Source: Ignelater luminosus (Eukaryota; Arthropoda; Insecta; Coleoptera; Elateridae). From it: DNA of 64,000 nt. This document shows, one piece after another, positions 10,871 through 22,719 of this stretch. The notes below the pieces were generated by a model. The model did not search any database. It worked only from the letters and a program-made list of their open reading frames with translations, and had not been told where the DNA came from. Where the stretch lies: contig VTPC01090562.1 in assembly GCA_011009095.1 (NCBI GenBank), forward strand, positions 1-64,000. The letters are read 5' to 3'. Every line of letters starts with the position of its first letter. Position 1 is the first letter of the stretch. Made by a program: the position numbers and the translations under genes.

Positions 10871-11600
10871 GTAGTCTTGTATTCTATTTATTTACTTATT
10901 TTTGGTGTATAATCTATTTTATTTTTGTTTCCATGAATTCGATTCCAGAACCAAAAGATTTTCCAATTCCAGGCTCAAATCCATGTTGGCCCGATATCAT
11001 TGAATCACGTTTTGTCAAAAGAGCATCAGTCATGTAACACAAGATTTGAGTAAATAAAAAGATATTGATTCATCTTATCTACAATAATTGAAAAATCAAT
11101 GTAGTATTAAAAAATTATTGTTCTTGATCAATATGTTCTACATAAGTAAATATGTCTTATTTCAAATGTATAATGGTTTCTGTATATTTTTATCAATATA
11201 AAGTTATAGTCTTTGATATTATTTACATACAACAGGCCACTGTGCGATATATATACTTATACTGAGTACAAACTGTTTTAATTTTTATAGATCGTGGTAT
11301 CTAGGATGCTTTACATGCTTGTTATGTGTTAGATAATTGTATGAATACTGTAAATTTGATCATGCTCTTTCAGTTTTCTTGTAATAATTTCAAAATCCCT
11401 ATGCCAGGGAAGAAATAGACACCTCTTATAGGAAAAGAATGTTAATTTTATAGAATCTGGAAAAGGAAGCGAGTGTCAAATATATACTCAATAGTTTTGT
11501 AATGAACAGGACAGATATCAGAAAAGAGGCAAAGTTTTGTAATTGCTCTGGAGTCTCCAAGTATTATCTAAAAATGAGCAGATTTCGTTAGGTCTTTTTC
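10871..11600. other. Intergenic stretch, no gene seen
   Basis: AT-rich sequence after the cyclophilin gene. I see no exon, RNA gene or obvious repeat. Confidence 0.5.
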
Positions 11601-12039
11601 TGTCATGACCATAGTTGTGACATTTTAGGTTTTTACCTCCCACTACTTTCCCACCAGTTTCGCACACGCAGTTATTGCAACGGAGGGGTTACAGATGCTA
11701 TAGAAGGCAAATGCATCATGCGAATGAGTACATCAAATATAATTATTTTATTTTGGTTAGCTTTGTTGAACTATACTACTACTATTATTTATTTATCTTC
11801 CTGCAGAATCTAGTTACATTTTTCGTTTTTTTTGTGTTAATATAAATATATTTATTAGATTATTAATGTCAATTGCTCTGCATTTACAAATAGGTGAACC
11901 GAGAATGAATAAAAGCCGCATTGCTCGTGGTTCACTTCGTACGTCATCGTCCGCATGGCCCGCCTACCGATACGCATCATTGTTAGTGGGAGTTAATATT
12001 TGAATTCCGACCTAAAATGTCACAACTATGGTCATGACA
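11601..12039. mobile_element. MITE with 30-bp perfect terminal repeats
   Basis: 11601-11630 and 12010-12039 are perfect 30-bp inverse copies, starting TGTCATGACCATAGTTGTGA. The trinucleotide TTC stands directly outside both ends, a possible 3-bp target duplication. The 439-bp element has no ORF. The interior includes CG-rich patches (about 11660-11720 and 11890-11990). Perfect arms suggest a young insertion. The superfamily is uncertain. Confidence 0.75.
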
Positions 12040-13200
12040 TTCACATTATATATGCTCACTATGTTTTCTTTTCTACAAATAAGTAAAATTTACAAATGTT
12101 ATATCACATGATAGCATTAGGTCAAAACTTTCATTTGAGCAAAAGAACATAAATTTCCAAAATTGTGACTGATGCCCTTTTAACAACTATGACTCAGTTA
12201 TTCCATTATCTTTATATTTATTAGAAATATAATATTTGTAGTGCGAGAGAAATACTATGGTTGAAATAACTTTTCACTTCTGAAACTGTATGAGGAGGGG
12301 GTAGGGCCCCCCTTAGCAAAATAGGAAATCCATTCTCCTATAAGCTTTACTGAAATTTTTGTTATGCTAGCTTTTTTTCAAGTGCTTATGGTAGCTGAAT
12401 ACTATTTTGGCTCTTTTCTTATATTCCATGCAATACTGATTACAGCAAAATAGTAGTATGGGGTCTCAAATCAGACAGTTTTGATATTATTTGAGTTTTA
12501 GTTCAAGTTGTTTAATAACCTACAAAATGGAAGATGAAGTGATTGTTTCTTTATTAACAGAAAAGTAAAAATATGTAAAAAATGTTGTCTAAATAATAAA
12601 TAATTAGAATAAATTCGAAACATGCCAGTCAACATTGTTTATCAATAAAGCCCAATATTTTAGGTCAGAAGTCAACTTTGTTTGTATCAATAAATTTTGG
12701 TTCTTTAGGTTAGAAGTACTATTTCCTGCTTCTGCACTTTAAGCAAAGAACATAAAAAGTAAAAAAGACTAATGGAACAGGTTTAGTGTTGCACTAGTAC
12801 AACAAATCAACAAACCTATTATAACATTATTGCACTTTTAGTGACAATATAATTAGTTATTTAGATAATCGATTATGAAACCATATAGGGCCTTTCTTAA
12901 GGTATTCTGTCAAAATTATATGTAATTTTGTTTTATTGCTATTTTCTCTCTAAGAATTATTTGTAATCATTTTGAGATATTATTGATTTCAAAATGAACT
13001 AGGACACTAGCCAACTGCTATGATTCGAAAATGTAAGTAATTTTCCTAGTGTAAATGTGACTATCGGTCAAATAATCCTTGAGTAAAGATATTTTAGCTG
13101 AAATTAAATGTAGATATTACAATGGGAAAATTAAAGTGTCCTAGTTCATTTTGAAACCAATAGTACATCAACAAAAAAGTAATATACTTATAACAAAATA

Positions 13201-13537
13201 TACAGGGGGTTTTTGAATGAACATTTTGAAAACAAATTCGTTAAATTATTTATTATTTAAGGTATAAAAATGCACTGCATGGTGTGGGACCAATGTAGTT
13301 AGTCCTTTAGCTTTTCTACTGTTATTGATAGAAAAAGTTTTTGTTGGCATTTTTTTGTATGTTTAATGTGTTCTACAGTGCAGAGTAGGCCATGACTTAC
13401 AATTTTTATAACAGTGTATATGACTTTGTTGCTGTTCTTACTAAAAAACTTACCAGGTCACCACAGTCTACTCTGAATTTTATGAAAAAAAATGCACTGT
13501 ATCAAAGTTTTCTGCTTATTTCTGGAAACACCCTGTA
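13201..13537. mobile_element. TACAGGG-type MITE
   Basis: The ends are TACAGGGGGTTT and the inverse of TACAGGGTGTTT, each flanked by TA, the target site of Tc1/mariner-type elements. Inside is a second inverted pair based on gcagagtaggccatgac and gtcaccacagtctactctg. Non-autonomous, 337 bp, no ORF. Confidence 0.65.
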
Positions 13538-13811
13538 TATCTTTTTTTGTTTATGTACCTAATTTGACATTTGTCAAAGTTAACCTAAAAATTTACAGTA
13601 AATTAACATTTCTTCTCATTTTGTGCAAATGATTTCAAAAAGTTTTGTTCGATGCACGTGCACTGTCCCATTTCAGGAGCTCAGCCTTTTTTGCAGCACT
13701 TGGCTTACACCTGGTGTTTTAAATCTCGGCCTCACGCCTGAGATGTGGCATGACAACGTATTAGAATTAGCATTAGCAATATTTTATTTTTATTACATCT
13801 CAGTTATTTGA

Positions 13812-14128
13812 CTATTTGACACATATCAAATAAATTACCATATTTACGTATCTAATGCTGCAAATCTACTCCAATGATATATCTCAACTACTTCGTTTGC
13901 AAATGCATTGAATATATGACAAAATAAAATAACTGCTACATAAATGTTCAGGTAACCTATCTGTTACATTACCATGTTATCAGAATGAGCTTCAGCACCT
14001 ATGTATCACATAATATTTATGTGTACTTTGACTGGGAAAGTATGTGTGAGATGTATTTGATACATATCAGATACATTACCATATTCACATATCACTGATG
14101 TTGCAAATCTAGAGCAACGATATAGTAC
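13812..14128 (+). repeat. Direct duplication of a ~73-bp unit
   Basis: 13812-13884 and 14055-14128 are diverged direct copies. Shared blocks include ATTTGA(C/T)ACATATCA, ATTACCATATT and TGCAAATCTA, in the same order. The copies are about 243 bp apart. The origin is not identified. Confidence 0.6.
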
Positions 14129-15157
14129 AGTTACTATGTTTTAGAGTAGCATATTTATTTACTTTATTAATATTTTGAAAATTGCGAATGTTTTCGGAAA
14201 GAAACGACATGGTGGTCTATTGCTATCAATCAAACACGAAGATTAGAAAGACTAGTCAAGAGACGAGAAATATAGTAGTTCTTATCTAACTCACCCGATA
14301 TAACAAAGATGGCAATATTGAGTAATGAAATACTTAAATTTGTTAGCAACAGCTGTGTGAGCAGTTGAAGGTTATAAAAAATACCTAACGCGCTAAAGGG
14401 TTAAAAATTGTAATGTTTGTGTTACGCGATATAATAATATTATACAAATTTGTTTGAATTTATAATTACTAATTTAAAAAAGTTATGTGATTTTTATAGG
14501 AGAAACTATCAATACTGTTGCTAATACAACACCTACTATCTCCTTATAATGAAAAAACGCCATTTTTTTGCATGAGGAAACCAGCCCATTGCTGTGTTTG
14601 GAGTAACATCACTTACTGTGTTTTTGTTTAGGGATTTTTCTCCTGACATATCTGATGTCATTATTCAATTGTTTTGTGCAGTTCTGATTATTATCTTTAT
14701 TAAACTTAGGATAGGCTATACCAATAAGTACAAACTTTGGCCAAGATTTAACTGCATGCAAAAGGGCTATACAGTGTGTCCACATTTCGATGCTCACCAA
14801 TGGTATCTCGGTTATTAGAAGGCAGAACATCGGTTAAATGGGGAATGTTATGTAGAATTCAATACTCGCAATAAATCTCATTTTAAATTCACCCTAACTT
14901 TTTTAAATTTTAAGATATTTTGAAAAACCAAAATTTGCCAATTTCAATTTTTCTCAATAACTCTATAACACCTAATGTAACCGCTTCTAAAGTTTTACAA
15001 TATTCAGACACTTTTTTAAACAAATTGTTTGGTGTCAACAGCAACCCCCGATTGTCATGTGTTGTCAAGTTATTAGCGCTATATTTGCATCGTTGGTTAG
15101 TTAGGGTGAATTTGAAATGAGATTTATTGCGAGTATTGAATTCTACATAACATCTCC

Positions 15158-15995
15158 CAGGGCTGGATTTACCGTGTAGGTAATAAAGAATAAAGATCAA
15201 TAAACATCCCTGCAGGGATAAAAAAGAACAGATTTTTTTATTTTTTTTTTTTAATTAAAATTATGATTGTTTTTAAGAAATATTTTTTGATTGTATTAGT
15301 CATAATTAAAAAATTATAGTTTTAAATTTTGCTCCATTTTCAAAAGAACTATATTCTACTTTATCGGTACTCATTAAAATATCGATGCAGGCTGTTTATG
15401 ATATATTTATAACCTAAACGTTTAGTCACAGATTACATACCTTTACAAGATGCGAAGGTTTGTGGCGGCACCTTTGATGTCGGAGGGTTCAGATTAAGGA
15501 CCTTCAAATAGGTAGTATTCTTGAGCGGGAAATTTAAACCGTATTGCAATTAAAGATATTTCTTGATGATTATAACTAACCACTTTTACCTTTAAAAAAT
15601 CTTTTAATAAGTAATTTTCTAGAACCCACAATCACCAAACAAACATACGCACAGAATGAGGTTAACAGAAATACCACGTATTTAATAGCGACTAGTGTCA
15701 TTCTCTGTAAAATTTCGTCTCGGCGGGAAACGCTTACTTTCGCATCTTGTAAAGGTATGTAATCTGTGGTTTAGTGTTCTGTAATGGCATTTTCCCAATT
15801 TCTTGTACCTAGTTTTGATAATATTTTATTCTACAAACAGTGACTTACTTGTAATTCTTTTTATTTCAGTAAAATTCTTAAGCACTTGCTGTAAAAATTA
15901 AGATAAAGTGATGTTAAACTCGTTATAAAATATTATATGAGGGCCACTACCAATTTTTTCCTAGAGGCCTCTACTATAGAGTAAATCCGGCCCTG
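15158..15995. mobile_element. hAT MITE inserted in the 14770 MITE
   Basis: The ends are CAGGGCTGGATTTAC and GTAAATCCGGCCCTG. The 8-bp flanks acatctcc (15150-15157) and atatcccc (15996-16003) agree at 6 of 8 sites. CAGGGC(C/T)GGATTTA ends with an 8-bp duplication are typical of hAT elements. The 838-bp element has no transposase and is itself interrupted. Confidence 0.75.
15427..15768. mobile_element. Innermost MITE inside the hAT MITE
   Basis: 30-bp perfect terminal inverted repeats begin CACAGATTACATACCTTTAC. The target duplication GTTTAGT is exact (15420-15426 and 15769-15775). The 342-bp element is the youngest layer: perfect repeats and a perfect 7-bp duplication. There is no ORF and the superfamily is not assigned. 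Confidence 0.8.
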
Positions 15996-16788
15996 ATATC
16001 CCCCATTTAACCATCGTTCTATGTCTTTTAATAACCGAGATACCAATGGTGAGCATCGGAATGTGGACACACTGTATACATGGCAACTTGATTCTTGATA
16101 TCAAAATTAGGCTTCTCGTATTTAATAATATCTTGATGCAAAATCGGGTTTCATCGCATGAGTATTTATTGAAATAACCAATTTACGCATGAAGGGCATA
16201 GTCTGTAAATATTGTTTTAAAGGGAATACTGTATTTATTTTGAAAATAAAATTTTACCAGAATTAAGTTTTTCTCTTGTAGCTATTTATCTACAATGGAT
16301 AACTTCGGTACCAATGAAGCTTCCAAAGAACACGGTAAGCAGCATTACTTGAAGATCAAAGCTATTATTATACCACAACTTTTCTTCTCATTTATCAAAA
16401 CAAAAAACAGTAAGTAATAAGAAATCGTTTCTGTAACATATTGTTTAAACAAGATTCTTTTTATAGTAAAATAAGCACCTTTTCTAGCTATAGCCATCAC
16501 ATTAGAATGATAGAGCTAATTGATTTCTAATGCTATAAAAAATCATATTTTGCTTATTTCCCACAAATTTATTGCGTTTTTCCTTAGAGCAGTCGAGATG
16601 AAACTATTACTGGACGATGAAAACGGCAATAAAACAAAAACACATCCTTAGTAAACAAATGAATCTGCACATATCTGTTGCGATCTAGGTGGTTTGTGCA
16701 GAGATCGATCGCATGACTGTCGGCGATATTATTCCATTGGCAATCAAACGCTGCAGGTTACGTTAATCGCTGATTGGATGCAGTAAAA

Positions 16789-16953
16789 ATGGATAATTTC
16801 AACGAGAAAATAATTGAAAATGTTAAAAACAGTGTATTATTTGATCCGTCACACCCCGACTACAAGAATATGCATATTAAAAACAAAATATGGAATGAAA
16901 TAGCTAAAAATATGAAATTAGGATACGATCGCGTATGTATGTCCAAGGCTTAA
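16789..16953 (+). pseudogene. MADF-domain fragment (Harbinger-like or host)
   Basis: A 54-codon ORF starting ATGGATAAT encodes FNEKIIENVKNSVLFDPSHP, then DYKNMHIKNKIWNEIAKNMK. This is the first half of a MADF/Myb-SANT-like DNA-binding domain (pattern I..V..HP.LYD..HPDYKN...K...W.EIA). The second half, with its usual WR.LRD motif, is not found in any frame just downstream, so it is truncated or spliced. MADF proteins occur both as insect transcription factors and as the accessory protein of PIF/Harbinger transposons. Weak inverted sequences (taggtgg near 16690 and ccacctta near 17028) hint at a transposon, but this is inference. Confidence 0.5.
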
Positions 16954-18100
16954 ATTGATCTTAAGTACGTCCCTAACTACCACAATCGCAATCGCATTTG
17001 GTATAAAGCACGCAAATTCGATCGCGAATCCACCTTAGCTGGGGTATAGGCCCTCCCGATGGAAACTGTGACTTATTTTTAGATTTTGTAGAAAGTACTC
17101 TAACGATATTAGAACTAATACAAAGGTATTCATGACTGAGGATTTTAATGTAAAATGCAGTAATGAGAGTGAGAAGTTATTTATTTTTTTACTAACTATT
17201 ATGATGTAAGGAAAAAGGAGACAAAGCTGTATAGTATACTATAAAGCCGCTTGTATGTAAACTGGTAAACTATATGGGTAAACTACAATTGTACAACATA
17301 GTAGAATCAGTGGAGAGCTTTATTGATGCAAAAAAACTTAATCTAGATTCCAAATTTAATAAAACAACAAAGATTATTTCGAGTGCCTTGGAATTTGCGT
17401 TTCTCTTAGAAATTTCATGCAGTCGTCAAATCAGTCTGAGTTGACAATTCTTTGAGATAGACAGGTGATTATTATTATTAAACTACAAAGCTATTCTTCA
17501 GAATGTACACGTTGATAGAAAAAGAATGTTGGAAAGATTTACAGACAAGAACTGCGTAAAACAAAGATTAGTAATAATGATAATGTATAAATAACTCTTC
17601 TATTGTTTTAAACGGTGTATAAAAGATAATAATTAATAAATAATAGGTGGAATATAACCTTTTTCCTCAAGTGTGTCATTTGCAAGATATACAGTGTTTA
17701 ATTTAAAATTTCTCGTTTTCCCAATAACTGGAGAATAGCATAAGATATCGAAATGAAACTCCTTATATGTACATGTTTGTTACTGTCGGATATTCATTAT
17801 TTTACGTAGTTTGTGTTCGATATTTCCATTTGGGACGAAGAGGAGAAGTTAGTACCCTACTCTAAAGGAAATTGTTACACCACTGAAGAATTAGAAAATT
17901 TTGCTATTTTGGACAAAACGATCGATTTGGCAATAAAAGTTGCTCTTGTAGTTATTTCGTAGAATGTGTCATTTTCTAGTAAAACTGAATTTTTCAAAAC
18001 CCCTTAACTTCAACGGTTTGTGTTAAAATCATATGTATCCTCAGTATCTCAAAAACAATATATGATACGATATTTTTTATGTAGTTGCGTTGGTATTAGA
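16954..18100. other. Stretch without a gene
   Basis: Degenerate AT-rich sequence. Near 17690 it has tatacagtgtttaattt, resembling the TACAGTGT transposon ends elsewhere, with no identifiable partner. No exon is supported. Confidence 0.4.
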
Positions 18101-18112
18101 TGTCTGTAGGCA

Positions 18113-18418
18113 TAGGTATAATTTTATAATCTTCGCGTTTTCGGATTAAAAAGTAAAAGTTATAAACCTGTAAAAGAATTATTTATGGCCTTGTAAAAAT
18201 GAGAAAATCCGTTTATTACACTCCTTTAAAGTGCAAGCAAAATCAGTCTGTCTACCAAATGATCCGTTCCTTTTAACATTAACTTATCTTCTTTCCAGCA
18301 AGCAGTAGTTGGTCTTTTCTTACTCTGGAGAAGGTGTATCAGCTTTAAATTGCCTCCCAGCTTGTTTGCCACGTTCAGTTCTTAATCCGAAAACGGAAAA
18401 ATTAGAAAATTTTAGGTA
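18113..18418. repeat. Diverged inverted repeat
   Basis: Left ataggtataattttataatc followed by gttttcggattaa is roughly inverse to the right block ttaatccgaaaac followed by aattttaggtatag. This is probably an old MITE with decayed arms. Boundaries are uncertain. Confidence 0.4.
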
Positions 18419-18660
18419 TAGTTTTATTAGTATATTTGATATTCAGGAAAGGAGAATTGGGAAACTCCAGCACACTTGACTTATTGTTTATAATTACTAA
18501 TTAAGTGTCTGAGAAAATAAAAAATTACTATTTTTAAATAAAATTAATTAGTACGTAATGTAGGTATAAATAGTTAATCAGAATTAAAAACTAGGATCAG
18601 CACGCGGTTAACGAAAAAATATTTTAAAGTGTAGACGGTACACAAACAGCACATAAATCT

Positions 18661-18670
18661 AAAAAAAAAA
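18661..18670 (-). terminator. Pol III terminator of tRNA-Ser
   Basis: Ten A on the plus strand give T10 on the transcribed strand, three bases after the tRNA 3' end. This is a strong RNA polymerase III stop. Confidence 0.8.
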
Positions 18671-18673
18671 GTT

Positions 18674-18755
18674 CGCTGCGGACAGGATTCGAACCTGTGC
18701 GGGCAGAACCCAATGGATTTCAAGTCCATCTCCTTAACCACTCGGACACCGCAGC
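18674..18755 (-). tRNA. tRNA-Ser (anticodon TGA)
   Basis: Minus-strand cloverleaf of 82 nt: acceptor GCTGCGG pairing with CCGCAGC plus discriminator G; A box TGTCCGAGTGGTT; anticodon stem ATGGA/TCCAT with loop CTTGAAA, anticodon TGA (plus strand 18720-18722) reading UCA codons; a long class II variable arm (GGG/CCC) as expected for serine; B box GGTTCGAATCC with a 5-bp T stem. No CCA is encoded and no intron is present. All stems look intact and a T10 terminator follows, so it is probably functional. Confidence 0.95.
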
Positions 18756-19479
18756 TGATGAAAAATTGTTTGCAATTAGTGCGTTTTCGGAATGCGGTTT
18801 GGAAAAATAAAACAAAATGGCGAACAACGAGGAATTGAGTGACGAAATACACCTATTAATGAAAAAAATTAGAATGAGTATAATATTGCAATTAATTAAT
18901 TAAACAGAAAATGTAGAAAAAAATAATAAAATAAATGACTTGGAATTTAAAGTATTAAAAGACGAAAAATACGAACAGATTTTGATCTCTGAATGTATTA
19001 AAATCATTTCTATATAGCTATTTGTTTAAATTAAAAGCGTAAAAAAATTAGAATACTAAATTTAAATTTCCGTATACATATCGTTTGTCATGTCGATATC
19101 ACCTAGTGTTTATCTTTTTTGTTAGAATAAGAGTCTGTTTTAATGCCTAGGAAAATGAAACATCATTGTAAGTACAGTAAGGTTTGCGATAAGATAAGCT
19201 ATTTGCATTGAAAACTTCAAACTTCAAATATGCTTCAAATTAGTTCTCACACACACGTGATTTAGAATATCTACATCAAATTCTTTGAGACAATTACTTT
19301 GGGATCTTTAGAATAGAGTGCTAAGTTTGATTTAGGTGATGTAGATGATATTGGCGACGCCAGTAGGTGATTAGGGTTGATGGTGGACCCCGGATCCCTG
19401 CAGAAAATCAAAATTGTGTACATATCCTTGAAGAACAATCGTTATAGCTAAAGGACGACAATTTACTCAATAGACAAAG

Positions 19480-19606
19480 TTAGATTTTGTAACTGAACTC
19501 CATACGTTAATTGTCGTTTACGAACGATAGATTTCTATTTGTTTCCATGGAAACTTTTCATTCATAAACGTTTAGTTAACGTATGACGATAAGTTAGAAA
19601 ATCTAA
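19480..19606. repeat. Hairpin repeat with palindromic core
   Basis: Outer arms ttagattttgtaact and its inverse near 19590-19606, then catacgttaattgtcgttta and an inverse near 19563-19586, form a long imperfect stem. Near the loop lies a perfect 14-bp palindrome gtttccatggaaac (19541-19554). MITE-like; no ORF. Confidence 0.55.
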
Positions 19607-20452
19607 AATAATGTGTGCAGCAAAAACATCTTTGAAGTAATCATGCGCTGAAAGGAATAGTGACACCCTCTCTTGTAAAGCTCTTGGCCGCACCCTGGCC
19701 CCCGTTGGTTAGAAACACTAGCGCCTCCATTGGTGGTTGACACCATCATCCTCTTTATAACCCAGTTAACACACTGGCGTATGTCAAACTTTCTCAATAA
19801 CGCAACACTTAAAAAGATTGTTTTTTTATTAGGCACACTTGGCATTTAATAAAATGAAAACGGAATCATGTCCAAAACAATCAAGAAAACTTTTTTCCAT
19901 GTACCCATGGTTTATTTTGTACTTAAACCGTGATATAACAAGTTGGAGGAAAACCACCCTTAGTGCGAAAGCTGTTAATTGGTTTTGGCAAATTCTGTGA
20001 CGAGTTTTCTTGTTAGACCGTACCTTATGTGAAGAAAGTTGAAAAGTTTTCTTTGGCCAAAATAAAATCATTCTTAGGGGTTATATCACTCGCTGCCACC
20101 TCCTACTCGTTCAAAAAAACTTCACTTTACATTCTTGTTCTATATAAATAACCACTGTTTTATTGGTTATCGTAAAGGACAAAGTCCGATTAAAAATAGT
20201 CTGGTTGAAATTAATTCCTTACCGTGAATTGCCAGAGGTGGCCTAGTTGAAGTAGGGGCGTCGTTATAGGTGTACGGTATGGTATACGTTGACGGTTAAA
20301 TGTTGGGGAGCCGTCTACAAGAAATATAAAAGTTTTGTCTATTAAATGAGCTCTTCTTACCGAGATGAAAATCATGACATGATTTCTTTTATAACTGGAG
20401 TGTACTTAAAAAACTTACTGGGTTGAAGACTAATCTCGAATGTGATCATTGA

Positions 20453-20585
20453 TGGTGATCTGGTTGAGGGCGAAACCTGATCGTGGTTCAACAAAGATAG
20501 CCAGATGGAGGGTGACGATCGATTATGGGCCATTAAAGGTTGGCCGAGAATGAAACCCTAATCTTGGGCCACCGAAAGTGGCTTC
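20453..20585 (+). repeat. Degenerate minisatellite of ~43-48 bp
   Basis: Three diverged units follow the pattern GTGATCTGGTTGAGGGCGAA ... GTGGTTCAACAAAG. They start near 20453, 20501 and 20547 and share GG.CGA..A.GAAACC and GGGCCA. Related single units lie near 20230 (ggtggcctagttgaag) and 20760 (ggtgatttggttgagag), so the array was once longer. Confidence 0.45.
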
Positions 20586-20799
20586 CCAAATAACATTGGG
20601 TTTCAAATATTCATTAATTTAAATACTACGAAAAAAATATCAAATATCAATCTACAGTTCTGTTTACAAACATGAAAAAGCGAAGTTGAAAGGTGACTAC
20701 CTACTTAAGTTTTTTGTTACTCGGGCTAGTTAAGGAAGAGGTCCGAAATTCGGCTACCAAAGGTGATTTGGTTGAGAGTCAAGTTCGATTTTACATTTT

Positions 20800-22480
20800 G
20801 TTTGGCTTCTAATAATATTTAAAAAGAGCAGCAAAACATATATTACCAGAAATACTGTGAGTAGGCTTGCGGCAAAGCCTTAAAGAAATATGCAGAGGGG
20901 ACTTATTTCTTTATCGTCCAGTATTATGATTCTGCCTGAGGTCCAAGGTATCTATTCTTCTTGAAAATTGTATGAAATTTCTTTTGAGCAGACTTTTCCT
21001 CAGCATCAATCTTTTATTTTTTACTATAGTTTAATTTTTGTGTTTGCTTCAAGATTACTAAGAACTTTACAGAGGCTTGTTTTTCTTCTATTTCTTACTC
21101 GGACTTTTTCGAGACCCGTTCAAGAATCTTTTCTTTTCCTGGTCAGCCTTCTTGGTTCAAAGCATGACGAGGATTATGTTGGGCTAAGGCTAAGGGTTGA
21201 CATATAAAATTCCATACTATGCTAAGAATAAGAATTATCGAGTCACAAATATTTCAGTCTTTAAATGAAAATATTGACAGCCCAGCGAAACTTTCCGCCA
21301 ATCCGCTAGAGAGTGCAGAGTTATTCAAAAAAGTAAACCAAGAATATGAAAAGAAAGTCTATGTTTGGAACATCTAATACCAATAAACAATGAAGATGAT
21401 CAAAAAGATATTAGAATATCAACAAATGTACCACCATCCAGGGTTGTAAAACCAGAGAAATGTTGTAAAATAGATACTAATTAACTAATTTATTGAGACA
21501 TATTTCTTGTTGCCAATGCGCTCTTCATAGTGGACCAATTTTTCCATAACAATGACATTAGTAATGATGCTTCTAAATTAATATAAACCAGAAAAACCAC
21601 TATCTAATCAGTATTACATAACGAAAAAAAAAAGGTGTGTTTACAATATAAATCATATTCACTCATTCAAGTTTACTTTAATTTTAATTATCTACCCCAG
21701 ATAAGATAAGCAATTGTTTATTTACACTAAAAAGTACTACAACTACTACTGCAATATAATTATAATCAGAAAGAGAACATGTTATAAATTGAGCAGGTCC
21801 TGGTTTGAAATTACCGTATTTAATTATTTTCGCTGCCTTTTTTTGTTTCCAGAAACTGAAGAACATAATTGTTTAATTATAGAAGAATATAACTTATTAT
21901 TATTATTATTTATTATACTATAATGATATGAACTAACATAAAACGTGACGTGCCATGGGAGGGTTTGCATAATATACAAACGCATATTCTGTTAATCTTC
22001 ATTTGTATAAATATAGTACACTTCGTTCAATAAAATTTTATATGAAACTACTCAAAATATTTTGTTTAACAGAAAAATCTAGTGAGTTTAAAGTTATATT
22101 TAATTTTGTTGCTTTAACATTTTTTTTGCTATGTGTATTTTCTGTCGATCTTGTCTTTTTAATATTCAGCAACTTTATTCCTTTGATTATTTTGAATATA
22201 CTATAACTTTGCCAATTACTGTTCTCTTATTTACACTGTTGTAACTGCTTGGATTGTTTTGTTTACATTCTGTCTTTCTTTTAAGGTGTATATTTTCTTT
22301 TAAATATTTTTAGTCATTATTATGAAATGTGTTCCATAATATTGATTCCTCTTCTTTCTTACAATATTTACATCCATTCTGCTACAAAACCATAACAGAA
22401 TATTGTGTTTAGAGTTTTTTCCGAGGTATATTTGCGTTGCTTTTTATTATTCGATTTTTTCATCAAAAGCAAATACTACC
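20800..22480. other. Stretch without a gene
   Basis: AT-rich, with short open frames that lack domain, codon or splice support. A small ATT trinucleotide run lies at about 21896-21910. Nothing else is supported. Confidence 0.4.
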
Positions 22481-22652
22481 TGCGCATGTCATCGTGTGTG
22501 TATGCTAAATGCTGAATGGTGGGCAGGTCACGGCGTGTTCTCTCATCCACTCGTACGGGAAGCGAAAATGTTGCTTAGCTAGTAATGTAGTGAGCGTGGT
22601 AAAGGACGTACGGTGTGTGTTTTAGTGTTCGCGTCCAAATGATTACTTATAT

Positions 22653-22719
22653 ATGGCGGTACGAGTATTTCAATTCAGCGTTGTGTTTGCAATAGGATTT
22701 TGCTTCGGCCCTGCAGCAG
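22653..22719 (+). CDS. Candidate first coding exon with signal peptide
   Basis: ATG at 22653 opens MAVRVFQFSVVFAIGFCFGP then AA, one base into the next codon, at a gtaatt donor (CAGCAG/gtaatt). The protein is a classic secretory signal: short basic start, hydrophobic core and small residues near the end. The 200 bp upstream is richer in CG than its surroundings, as in a 5' exon or promoter. A downstream partner exon is not recognised, so the gene would have a first intron reaching far into or beyond this window, as many insect receptor and cell-adhesion genes do. Against it: the base at -3 of the ATG is T, and an overlapping out-of-frame ATG at 22639 reads to a stop at 22695. Confidence 0.35.

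Larger units (their letters stand above)
14770..16076. mobile_element. Outer MITE of a three-level nest
   Basis: The left end TACAGTGTGTCCACATTTCG and the right end are inverse copies for about 80 bp, through GGTATCTCGGTTATTA and CGGTTAAATGGGG. TA flanks both ends. A second inverted pair (gaattcaatactcgcaataa and its inverse at 15122-15142) makes the left part almost a hairpin. Without the inserted hAT element the original would be about 460 bp. It is the oldest layer of the nest. Confidence 0.8.

Noticed and set aside
16295-16334. Mini exon MDNFGTNEASKEH with acceptor upstream and donor downstream
   Set aside because: Too short to support on its own; mentioned only as a possible companion of the MADF fragment.
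18574-18852. 92-codon minus-strand frame overlapping the tRNA
   Set aside because: It reads straight through the tRNA-Ser gene and has no domain.
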